Positions 17,721 to 25,941 of a stretch of DNA of 64,000 nucleotides are shown here, piece after piece (positions within the stretch are counted from its first letter, which is position 1; every line of letters begins with the position of its first letter). The notes beneath the pieces are model-generated. The model was not told the origin of the DNA and did not search any database. It saw only the letters and a list, made by a program, of their open reading frames with translations. A program made the translations under genes and the position numbers. Source of the stretch: Chlorogloeopsis sp. ULAP01 (GTDB lineage: Bacteria; Cyanobacteriota; Cyanobacteriia; Cyanobacteriales; Nostocaceae); contig NZ_JAUDRH010000006.1 of assembly GCF_030381805.1 (NCBI RefSeq), positions 62,001 to 126,000 of the forward strand, given 5' to 3'.

Positions 17721-19790
17721 TTATGCTAGTCCTATGGCTGCAATCAAAACGTCAATAACTTTGATGGCAATGAAGGGAGCAATGACACCACCCAATCCAT
17801 AGATAAAAATATTGCGTTGCAAAAGTTGATCTGCTGTGAGTGGGCGAAACTTGACGCCACTTAGTGCTAAGGGAATGAGTGCGGGAATAATCAAGGCGTT
17901 GTATATTAGGGCTGATAAAACAGCAGATTGAGCGCTGGCTAAACCCATAATATTGAGGCTGCCAACACCAATACCAGCAAAGATGGCAGGAATGATGGCG
18001 AAATACTTAGCGACATCGTTGGCGATGGAAAAGGTAGTCAGTGCGCCACGGGTAATCAGCAGTTGTTTACCAATAGTGACAATATCAATTAACTTGGTAG
18101 GATCAGAATCCAGGTCTACCATATTAGCTGCTTCCTTTGCCGCTTGTGTACCAGAATTCATCGCTACGCCGACATTTGCCTGTGCCAATGCCGGAGCATC
18201 GTTAGTCCCATCTCCAGTCATTGCTACTAACTTTCCTTGGGCTTGTTCTTTTTGAATTACCTCAATTTTGTCTTCTGGTGTGGCTTCAGCTATAAAATCA
18301 TCAACTCCTGCTTCTTGGGCAATCACTGATGCAGTAATGCGGTTATCTCCTGTTAACATGATGGTTCTAATTCCCATCCGCCGCATTTGGTCAAACCGTT
18401 CTCGAATTCCCGGTTTAATAATGTCTTTGAGATAAATGACACCGTAAATAATTTCGTTTTGACACAGTGCCAGGGGAGTACCACCGAATCTCGAAATTCG
18501 TTCAAAAGCGGCATCAAGTTCAGGTGTTAATTGTCCGCTACGCGAACGCACAAATCCTTTGATCGCATCTACTGCACCTTTACGAATTTGCACGCCATCT
18601 GGTAAATCAGTGCCACTCATGCGCGTTTTGGCAGAAAATTCAATACCTTCTGCTTGGTTGGGGTTAAAATCTAATTTTGCTCCTAATTTTTCTGCTAGTT
18701 TGACGATGGATTTCCCTTCTGGTGTTTCATCAAATACACTCGATGCTAGAGCAACTCTTGCCATCTTTTCCATAGAATGACCGTTCACAGGGATAAATTC
18801 CTCTGCCATGCGGTTGCCCAAAGTAATTGTCCCTGTTTTATCTAATACAAGGGTGTTAACATCTCCGCAGGCTTCCACGGCACGTCCGGAAGTGGCAATG
18901 ACGTTAAACTGAGCAACTCTATCCATACCAGCAATACCGATCGCACTTAATAATCCGCCAATAGTTGTGGGTATAAGTGCTACTAGTAGGGCGATTAATA
19001 CAGCAATACTGACAGGTGATTTTACGTAGACTGATACTGTGGGTAAAGTTGCAATCACGACCAAAAATACCTGAGTCAGGACTGCCAATAAAACTGTCAG
19101 GGCGATTTCATTGGGAGTTTTACTGCGGGAAGCTCCTTCTACTAAGCTAATCATCCGGTCGAGAAAGCCTTGTCCTGGATCAGTTGTAACGCGAATGGTG
19201 AGTTCATCGGAGATGATTCGTGTTCCTCCAGTCACGGAACTAGCAATATCTGTCCCCGGTTCTTTTAATACTGGTGCAGATTCTCCTGTGATGGCAGATT
19301 CATCTACAGAGGCAATACCTTTAATTACTTCGCCATCGGCGGGGATAATATCACCAGCAATTACCTTAATTTGATCGCCACGTCGTAAGGCTGTAGAACT
19401 AACTTCTTGGATGGAACCATCAGCAAGGAGTTTTTTGGCTTTGGCTTCGGATTTTGCCGATCGCAAGGCATCTGCTTGAGCTTTGCCTCGTCCTTCGGCT
19501 ACGGCTTCGGCAAAGTTAGCAAACAGAACGGTTAAGAACAAAATTAAGGTAATTAGACCATTGAATAGTCTCAGATTATCACCCGGAGTTGGGCCAAATA
19601 GATCTGGTGCGATTGTTACTAATGCTGTAATGATTGTGCCTAACCAGACGACAAACATTACCGGATTTTTGAGCATATGGCGCGGGTGCAATTTGATGAA
19701 TGCTTGTTGAAACGCACGCCTGTAGAGTCCAGATTGTTTGACTTTGGGTGTATGTTTGCGTTCTTGACGTGGTTTAGTAGATCGTGTCAT
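17721..19790 (-). CDS. kdpB: KdpB, P-type ATPase catalytic subunit
   Basis: A 689-residue P-type ATPase that powers high-affinity K+ uptake. The phosphorylated Asp317 lies in the DKTGT motif. The TGES motif of the actuator domain, the MLTGDN and TGDGTNDAPALAQA hinge motifs, and KdpB-type membrane helices at both ends are all present. The basic N-terminus (R-x-K-P-R-Q-E-R-K-H) is extended. It is preceded by kdpA with an 85-bp gap and followed by the small KdpF-like gene. Length and motifs are complete. Confidence 0.97.
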   Translation of the reverse strand: MTRSTKPRQERKHTPKVKQSGLYRRAFQQAFIKLHPRHMLKNPVMFVVWLGTIITALVTIAPDLFGPTPGDNLRLFNGLITLILFLTVLFANFAEAVAEGRGKAQADALRSAKSEAKAKKLLADGSIQEVSSTALRRGDQIKVIAGDIIPADGEVIKGIASVDESAITGESAPVLKEPGTDIASSVTGGTRIISDELTIRVTTDPGQGFLDRMISLVEGASRSKTPNEIALTVLLAVLTQVFLVVIATLPTVSVYVKSPVSIAVLIALLVALIPTTIGGLLSAIGIAGMDRVAQFNVIATSGRAVEACGDVNTLVLDKTGTITLGNRMAEEFIPVNGHSMEKMARVALASSVFDETPEGKSIVKLAEKLGAKLDFNPNQAEGIEFSAKTRMSGTDLPDGVQIRKGAVDAIKGFVRSRSGQLTPELDAAFERISRFGGTPLALCQNEIIYGVIYLKDIIKPGIRERFDQMRRMGIRTIMLTGDNRITASVIAQEAGVDDFIAEATPEDKIEVIQKEQAQGKLVAMTGDGTNDAPALAQANVGVAMNSGTQAAKEAANMVDLDSDPTKLIDIVTIGKQLLITRGALTTFSIANDVAKYFAIIPAIFAGIGVGSLNIMGLASAQSAVLSALIYNALIIPALIPLALSGVKFRPLTADQLLQRNIFIYGLGGVIAPFIAIKVIDVLIAAIGLA

Positions 19791-19875
19791 TGGTTATTAC
19801 TTCAACAAAATTAATTACACATTCTTCAAGCTCTTACCTGATATCCACCCGTAACTTCAATTTTGCCTAACGCAC

Positions 19876-21561
19876 TTATCCACCTCTGGCAATCAGAAAA
19901 GCTTCTGCCAAAGGCCCCAAAACAAGTACAGGGAAGAATGTGAGCGCACCAAGAATCAAAATCACGCCACTTGTCACTCCTGTGAACAGTCTAGTATCAG
20001 TTCTCAATGTGCCTGAAGTGACAGGAACAGGTTGCTTGCGAGACATACTATCTGCTAGCAGTAGTAGGGCAATAATGGGGATATAACGCCCTGCTAAAAT
20101 GCTGACACTGGTACTGAGGTTCCACCATAGTGTGTTATCGTTTAATCCTTCAAAACCAGAACCGTTGTTGGCGGCGGCGGAAGCATATTCGTAAACTACC
20201 TGCGAAACTCCATGAAAACCAGGGTTAGTAATGCCTGAGAGGGTATCGGGAAAGCCAAAGACTATTGCCCAAGGGATGAGAATAGCAAAGGGGTGAACTA
20301 ATAAGATGACGCTGGCTAGGATGATTTCTTTTTTCTCTATCTTGCGTCCTAAAAATTCTGGAGTTCTCCCCACCATTAAGCCAGTGAGAAATATTGCCAA
20401 GATTAAGTAGATGAACAGGTAAGCTGTACCTGTTCCTTGACCTCCCCAAATGATCTGTAAGAACATATTAAACAGAGTGGCAAAACCCCCGGTTGGCATT
20501 AAGGAATCGTGCATTCCATTCACAGCACCACACATGGTTGCTGTAGTCATAACTGCCCATAATGCTGTTTGCGCCCAATCAAATCGCACTTCTTTGCCTT
20601 CTAGGTTGGGTTGCTGTCCTCCTAAAAGAGAATTAACAAGGGGATTTCCTTGAAATTCACCTATCGCAGTAATACCTACTAAAAAGACAAAAATGACAAA
20701 AACCATCCAAAACACTAGCCATGCTTGTTTACGGTTGTTAGCAAACACGCCGTAGGTATAAATCAATGCCGAGGGAATGGACATCATTGCCCACATTTCT
20801 AATAAGTTAGAGAAGCCGTTGGGATTTTCGTAAGGATGGGCTGAGTTAATCCCAAAGAAGCCACCGCCGTTTTCTCCTAATTCTTTGATGATCTCAAAGT
20901 GGGCAACTGGGCCACGGGCTATTGCTTGAGTTGCACCCTCTAAAGTAGTAGCTGTTGCTGGGCCTGATAATGTTTCTGGCACACCTGCTAAAATCAACAA
21001 CAATCCCCCAATTACAGATATAGGTAGCAAAATTCGCGTGATTGACCTAATCAAATCGCTGTAAAAGTTACCTAATGGTCTACCAGTTAAACCACGAATA
21101 AAGGCAATACCCACTGCTAAACCAGTTGCTGCCGAGGTAAACATCAAAAAACCCAAGGCGAAGGTTTGACTGGCGTAGCTAAAAGTTGTCTCACCAGAGT
21201 AGTGCTGTTGATTAGTGTTGGTGACAAAAGAAATAGTGGTATGTAGTGCCAGATCCCAACTAGGAGCACTTAAATTTGTCGGATTAAGTGGTAGCCATCC
21301 CTGAAACATTAGGACGAAATAAACTAAAATCCCCATAACTAGGTTGCTATACATCACTGCTTTGGTATACTGCCAACCTGTCATTTGTTCTTGAGGACGA
21401 ATACCACTAAAGGCATAAATAACTCTATCTAGGGGATTAATTATTAAATCAAAAAATGTTTCTTCTCCCATGAAAACATGGGCGATATATTTTCCAAGTA
21501 AGGGGGTAGTTGCTATGAAGATGAGTAGTGTGATAGCAATTTGTATCCATCCTTGTAACAT
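19876..21561 (-). CDS. kdpA: KdpA, K+-translocating subunit
   Basis: A 561-residue polytopic membrane protein of the superfamily of K+ transporters (SKT), forming the selectivity filter of the Kdp pump. Family motifs include SFVTNTNQQHYSGE (first pore loop), E-N-G-G-G-F-F-G-I-N-S-A-H-P (second pore loop), an internal M-P-T-G-G-F-A (third) and N-N-G-S-G-F-E-G (fourth). Length is typical (about 557-565). It is transcribed after a small RCK_C-like gene 30 bp upstream. Confidence 0.97.
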   Translation of the reverse strand: MLQGWIQIAITLLIFIATTPLLGKYIAHVFMGEETFFDLIINPLDRVIYAFSGIRPQEQMTGWQYTKAVMYSNLVMGILVYFVLMFQGWLPLNPTNLSAPSWDLALHTTISFVTNTNQQHYSGETTFSYASQTFALGFLMFTSAATGLAVGIAFIRGLTGRPLGNFYSDLIRSITRILLPISVIGGLLLILAGVPETLSGPATATTLEGATQAIARGPVAHFEIIKELGENGGGFFGINSAHPYENPNGFSNLLEMWAMMSIPSALIYTYGVFANNRKQAWLVFWMVFVIFVFLVGITAIGEFQGNPLVNSLLGGQQPNLEGKEVRFDWAQTALWAVMTTATMCGAVNGMHDSLMPTGGFATLFNMFLQIIWGGQGTGTAYLFIYLILAIFLTGLMVGRTPEFLGRKIEKKEIILASVILLVHPFAILIPWAIVFGFPDTLSGITNPGFHGVSQVVYEYASAAANNGSGFEGLNDNTLWWNLSTSVSILAGRYIPIIALLLLADSMSRKQPVPVTSGTLRTDTRLFTGVTSGVILILGALTFFPVLVLGPLAEAFLIARGG

Positions 21562-21591
21562 GAATTAGAAAAGCTCCTGAGCTAGTATTGT

Positions 21592-21864
21592 TCAACTTTT
21601 GGTGAAATACTCTTGTGGAAAATAGTAACTTGGATACCTTTTGTTTAAGGTAACTTTGAGCATAGGAACTAAGGCTGGATTTAAAGCAACAGCCAATATA
21701 TAATCGCCATTACAAATAATAGGCTCTGCATTTACTAAAATGACTTCGGTATCTCTAACAACACCGATAATTACACATTCATTTGGTAAATTTAAGCTTG
21801 TTAATGCTTTGCCACAATGGCAGCTATTACCCCAAATTTTTACACTTATTAAACCTAATGCCAT
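21592..21864 (-). CDS. Stand-alone TrkA-C (RCK_C)-like protein, first gene of the kdp operon
   Basis: A 90-residue protein whose central part (E-C-V-I-I-G-V-V-R-D ... ICNGDYILAVALNPALVPMLK) follows the RCK_C/TrkA-C pattern: ligand-binding beta-alpha-beta with a G-D-x-I/L-x-x-V/A motif. In K+ transporters such as KtrA and CpaA the domain is a regulatory module and in several bacteria it binds c-di-AMP. Here it stands alone, 30 bp upstream of kdpA on the same strand, and probably belongs to the same transcript. A role in sensing for Kdp is inference. ATG 21864 has no strong ribosome binding site. Confidence 0.7.
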   Translation of the reverse strand: MALGLISVKIWGNSCHCGKALTSLNLPNECVIIGVVRDTEVILVNAEPIICNGDYILAVALNPALVPMLKVTLNKRYPSYYFPQEYFTKS

Positions 21865-22135
21865 AAACGCATTTTTTTGCTAGTGAGAAGAAATTAATAT
21901 CTTCTAGTTTGTAACAATTTATATTGTTCATGATTGGATAAACGAAGACAAGCAATAGAAGGATATAAAACAGTGTTTATTTATTTATATCAAGTGTTTA
22001 GGATGTTTATGTGATATATATTCAAGCGTTTATTTTGAGATAAACAGATTTTTGAAGATTACTAATCAGGTAAAATACATAAGATATATATGCGTTTTTT
22101 AAATTAAAGAATGCTTGACAAGCATTACATTCTAA
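21865..22135. promoter_or_regulatory. Divergent promoter region between the kdp operon and a two-component pair
   Basis: A 271-bp AT-rich gap between divergent genes. It holds several TGTTTA/CGTTTA hexamers in the same orientation (about 21973-22035). Directly before the kinase gene is the perfect palindrome AATGCTTG-A-CAAGCATT (22110-22126). It ends 9 bp before the ATG at 22136 and so overlaps the ribosome binding region. No sequence match to a known operator is claimed. Confidence 0.6.
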
Positions 22136-23236
22136 ATGGTTAATTTCAAAGCTAGATTACCTAAGAAAGAATCTCTAGGCAAATTTTGGCTGATCGCTGG
22201 TTTATTTATAGTTGTTATCGCTCTGGAGTTCTCTACGCCAACTGAGTACGTGTTTGGATATCTCTACACAGGGCCTATTTTATTGGCAAACTCTTGGCTA
22301 GGGAGGCGTGCAACTTTTCACACCACCCTCGCAGCCGTGTTTTTAACCATGTTAAATCTTGTAATACCAGTAGGCGAAGTGATGAAGGCTTCCACAATTG
22401 CCAGTAGAGTGATCGCAGCGATGGCGTTGATTGTCACTGGTGTGTTGAGCGATCGCCTGCGACGTTCCCAAGACGCGATCGCCCTCACCCGTGCTAAACT
22501 GGCAGCGCAAGAGGAATTATCCAGAGTTCGCGAAGACTTTGCTTCTACTCTCACCCATGATTTGAAAACGCCTCTGTTAGGAGCAATTGAAACTCTCAAA
22601 GCTTTTGAGGAAGAAAAATTTGGTGCTGTTGCACCAACACAGCAAAAAGTTTTAGCCACAATGGTACGCAGTCATCAAACTTCCCTACAATTACTAGAAA
22701 CTTTGTTAGATATCTATCGCAATGATACCGAAGGCTTAAAACTTAACTTAGCTCCTGTAGATTTAACTATCGTGGCAGAGGAAGCCGCAGCTACTCTCAG
22801 TAATTTAGCAGCTAACCGTCGTGTTTATCTTTCACTTAACTATGGTGACTCTAATTGGCGGCGATCGCTGTGGGTTCGGGGAGATGCACTACAACTTCAA
22901 CGAGTTTTTACCAATCTCCTAGTTAATGCTATCAACCATTCCCGGCGTGGTGAGCGTGTTGAAGTGGTGTTAGAACCACAAGATTCCTATCAAGTAGTAA
23001 AATTTCTGGATACAGGTGCAGGTATTCAACCCGAACAATTCCGCCATTTATTTAAACGATTTTATCAAGGACATAGCGATCGCCAAGCCAAAGGTTCTGG
23101 GTTAGGACTTTACCTATCTCGGCAAATTCTAGAAGCCCACGGCGGTATAATGTGGGCAGAGAATAGAGTACCTGTCGGTGCAATGTTTGCTTTCAAGCTT
23201 CCGGCTTACCCATTTCAATCCTCTCTTACCGTGTGA
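22136..23236 (+). CDS. Membrane sensor histidine kinase
   Basis: A 366-residue kinase. The N-terminal 115 residues contain about four hydrophobic segments with little extracytoplasmic sequence. HisKA follows with His141 in LTHDLKTPLLG, then HATPase with the N box FTNLLVNAINHS, G1 DTGAGI and G2 KGSGLGLYLSRQI. It has no periplasmic sensing domain, so it may sense a membrane or cytoplasmic signal. It ends one base before the start of a NarL-type regulator (TGAGATG) and is divergent from the kdp operon. It lacks the KdpD N-terminal domain. Confidence 0.9.
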   Translation: MVNFKARLPKKESLGKFWLIAGLFIVVIALEFSTPTEYVFGYLYTGPILLANSWLGRRATFHTTLAAVFLTMLNLVIPVGEVMKASTIASRVIAAMALIVTGVLSDRLRRSQDAIALTRAKLAAQEELSRVREDFASTLTHDLKTPLLGAIETLKAFEEEKFGAVAPTQQKVLATMVRSHQTSLQLLETLLDIYRNDTEGLKLNLAPVDLTIVAEEAAATLSNLAANRRVYLSLNYGDSNWRRSLWVRGDALQLQRVFTNLLVNAINHSRRGERVEVVLEPQDSYQVVKFLDTGAGIQPEQFRHLFKRFYQGHSDRQAKGSGLGLYLSRQILEAHGGIMWAENRVPVGAMFAFKLPAYPFQSSLTV

Positions 23237-23237
23237 G

Positions 23238-23924
23238 ATGCCATCTACCCCCATCAAAATTCTCCTAGTTGAGGATGATGAACTTTTCCGCTTAGGCTTG
23301 CGCGTGCGATTGCAACAAGAAACAGAGTTAGAAATTATTGCTGAAGCCGAAGATGGTGAAACAGCTATTGAGTTAGTTAATCAAAATCCTTTCGATGTAG
23401 TGCTGTTAGATGTAGGATTACCAGGAATTGGGGGTATTGAGGCTTGTAAACAAATTAAGCAGCAAAATCCCCACTTACCAGTTCTAGTCTTAACTTCCCA
23501 TTCCCAAAAAACTTTAATTAAACGGTTAATTGCAGCAGGCGCTCAAGGTTATTGTCTCAAAGGAGTGGCGGCGGAAAAATTGGTGTTAGCACTCCGTTCT
23601 GTAGCTGCTGGAGCATCTTGGTGGGATGAAACCGCAACCAAAGAAATTCGTTCTACTTTTGGATCTGATTCTGCCCAACTTGACTCAGAAAATATCTTAA
23701 ATCCCTCCAATCCACTCACCCAACGCGAACAAGAAATTTTATCATTGTTGGTGGCAGGAAAAACTAACCGAGAAATTGCCCTCGCACTTTACATTACACC
23801 TGGAACAGTCCGAGTGCATGTGCATGCGATTTTGCATAAATTGGGAGTAGGCGATCGCCAAAGCGCTGTTGTTGTTGCTTTACAAAAACGTTTCATTAAA
23901 AGTGACTCTCTTCTAGAAGAGTAG
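23238..23924 (+). CDS. NarL/FixJ-family response regulator
   Basis: A 228-residue two-domain regulator. The receiver has the acidic EDDE near residues 11-14, phospho-acceptor Asp58 (VVLLDVGLPG) and a conserved Lys in Y-C-L-K. The LuxR-type HTH (about 155-215) has LTQREQEILSLLVAGKTN followed by the recognition helix T-P-G-T-V-R-V-H-V. ATG 23238 is chosen because it directly follows the kinase stop; the longer frame overlapping the kinase is unlikely. It is the cognate partner of the upstream kinase. Confidence 0.93.
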   Translation: MPSTPIKILLVEDDELFRLGLRVRLQQETELEIIAEAEDGETAIELVNQNPFDVVLLDVGLPGIGGIEACKQIKQQNPHLPVLVLTSHSQKTLIKRLIAAGAQGYCLKGVAAEKLVLALRSVAAGASWWDETATKEIRSTFGSDSAQLDSENILNPSNPLTQREQEILSLLVAGKTNREIALALYITPGTVRVHVHAILHKLGVGDRQSAVVVALQKRFIKSDSLLEE

Positions 23925-24165
23925 TAATTTCAAAGTTTTTTTGATGTTGTTTCGCAAAGGCTGAAGTAAACTCAGACTCAAGCTATCATCAAAGGTCTTT
24001 ACTAGATAGTGTGCTAGTTCATTTTCATACCTCAGATAGAGACAATTACTCAAAATTTCCGCGTAAACTGCACTTGCTAATCTTGCTAGTATTCTTAATA
24101 GTTAAACGTAAACATAACTGTACTACCAAAAATAAAATCTGCTAACTTATAATCAAAATGTACTT

Positions 24166-24987
24166 ATGGATAACTCCTCAGCGCGGCAATATTTTTACCA
24201 AGAAATCCAGCAGCCTGATGAGTATATTGATTTAGCAAGGGCAGCTTTATATATTGCTCAAGAAGAATACCCCAACCTTGATGTTGAAGAATATCTCAAT
24301 GCTCTTGATACAATGGCAGCAGAGTTAGAAGAACGATTGCCACCCCAACGCTATCCGCTACGAATAATTCAAAGTATTAATCAGTATATTTACCAAGATT
24401 TAAGATTTGCGGGTAATAAAACAGATTACTATGACACCCGTAATAGCTTTTTAAATGATGTGATTGATCGGCGCTTAGGGATTCCTATTTCTTTGGCACT
24501 GGTATATATAGAAGTTTCTCGGAGAATTGATTTCCCGATGGTGGGAATAGGAATGCCTGGCCATTTTCTCATTCGTCCTGACATTCCCGAAATGGAGATT
24601 TTTGTAGATGCCTTCAATGATGGGGAAATCATGTTTCCCCAAGACTGTCAGGAAAAGCTGGCTCAAATGTATCAGTATCCTGTGTCAATCCAACCAGAAT
24701 TTCTAGCAGCAGTGACGAAAAGGCAATTTTTGGCAAGAATGCTGACCAATCTCAAATATATTTATTTAAGCCAACAGGAATTGGAAAAAGCTTTAGCAAT
24801 AGTAGAGAGGATTTTACTGTTGTTTCCTGACTTGGCTTTGGAATTACGCGATCGCGGACTTTTGTGCTACCAGCTCGGACGATTTTCTCAAGCAGCGAAC
24901 GACTTAGAAACCTACCTAGATATAACTCCAGAAGCCCAAGACGCTTATATTATCAAAAGACTGCTGACTAAACTTGGTAGGTATTGA
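24166..24987 (+). CDS. SirB1 family transglutaminase-like/TPR protein
   Basis: A 273-residue protein of the SirB1 family. The N-terminal two-thirds is the transglutaminase-like domain, with FLNDVIDRRLGIPISLALVY and the G-M-P-G-H-F-L-I-R segment. The C-terminal third has a TPR-like helical repeat (LEKALAIVERILLLFPD, then SQAANDLETYLDITPEAQDA). The transglutaminase Cys is replaced, as in most SirB1 proteins, so enzymatic activity is doubtful. Function is unknown. It is a single gene. Confidence 0.87.
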   Translation: MDNSSARQYFYQEIQQPDEYIDLARAALYIAQEEYPNLDVEEYLNALDTMAAELEERLPPQRYPLRIIQSINQYIYQDLRFAGNKTDYYDTRNSFLNDVIDRRLGIPISLALVYIEVSRRIDFPMVGIGMPGHFLIRPDIPEMEIFVDAFNDGEIMFPQDCQEKLAQMYQYPVSIQPEFLAAVTKRQFLARMLTNLKYIYLSQQELEKALAIVERILLLFPDLALELRDRGLLCYQLGRFSQAANDLETYLDITPEAQDAYIIKRLLTKLGRY

Positions 24988-25005
24988 AGAAAGGCAAATG
25001 GCAGA

Positions 25006-25146
25006 GGGCAGGAGGCAGAAGGAAATTAGGACAAGGATTTGAGGGAGTTAAGGGAGGTGAGGGAGATGAGGAAGTAATAAGAGTAAATTCTTCCCCATCT
25101 TCCCTATCTCCCTCATCTCTTCCTCTCCCACTCTTCCCCTGCTCCC
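25006..25146. repeat. Purine-rich/pyrimidine-rich low-complexity inverted block
   Basis: A purine-rich block (gggagttaagggaggtgagg type, about 25040-25075) is followed after about 20 bases by its pyrimidine counterpart (cttccccatcttccctatct type, about 25095-25146). The transcript could fold into a long imperfect hairpin between the convergent genes at 24987 and 25147, perhaps acting as a bidirectional terminator. Confidence 0.6.
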
Positions 25147-25593
25147 TCACAACCCTTGCTGTATCTCTTCTGCCACGAGCTTGAGGCGGCGTAGTTGAGC
25201 TTGCATATCTTCTTTTGTCCAACCTTCGGCAAAGGTTTTAAAACCCCAGCTTATGATCGGATTGGGAATCTCAAATTCAAAGCGGTTGAGTAGACGCGTT
25301 TTCTTATCTATCGGTTGACATTCCCAGCGATCGCGTCCATGAAAAAAACCCTCAAATTCCCACACTACCAATCCTGGTCGTCTTTCTACAACAGTACTAT
25401 TTAAAGTAGGTTGGATGAAAGGTACTTGAATGACAAAGCGACTTTTACTGCCAATATCAGTATTCCATTCGCCCACAGGTTCACAACGCAATGCCGGATT
25501 CAACCAACGGTGCATCAGAATGGGATCAGTTATACAGTCTTCTACTACCGTTGCTGGAGCATTAATATCAATTGATTGCTCAAAAACTTGCAT
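25147..25593 (-). CDS. SRPBCC (START/Bet v1-like) ligand-binding fold protein
   Basis: A 148-residue protein matching the polyketide cyclase/dehydrase SRPBCC pattern: an initial strand FEQSIDINAPATVVEDCI, central W-R-N-P-A-L-R-C-E and F-E-G-F-F-H-G-R-D-R-W strands, and a C-terminal helix FAEGWTKEDMQAQLRRLK. The fold encloses a hydrophobic pocket; the ligand is unknown. Complete length. It ends in a low-complexity block convergent with the SirB1-like gene. Confidence 0.85.
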   Translation of the reverse strand: MQVFEQSIDINAPATVVEDCITDPILMHRWLNPALRCEPVGEWNTDIGSKSRFVIQVPFIQPTLNSTVVERRPGLVVWEFEGFFHGRDRWECQPIDKKTRLLNRFEFEIPNPIISWGFKTFAEGWTKEDMQAQLRRLKLVAEEIQQGL

Positions 25594-25941
25594 AGCAGAT
25601 AATTTACATATTTTGCTCTTATATCTGCACTTTAGACTAACCCAAAATAAGGTTTGTGAAAAAGTCTAGGCAAAAATAGATTTTAATTTATTAGTGTAGC
25701 ATTTATAACGTTCATAGAAGTAAAAATTTATATTGTAATAAAAAGATATTTTGAGCATTTCTCAGAAAAATGAACTGATAAATAAAAATAAAGAAAAAAA
25801 CAAACCTCAATATCATTCATTGTGAAATTTACTGGTAAATTATAAAGGCAAAACACTAGTATTTTAACTGTGTGTAGCCTTATACTCCAAAAACATTACA
25901 GTGTTTTTTTGTGAGACAACTGAACTTTAATACCAAAAACC

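Noticed and set aside
17135..19710. Several plus-strand and alternative-frame ORFs across kdpB and kdpC
   Set aside because: They overlap intact kdp genes in other frames and show no domains.
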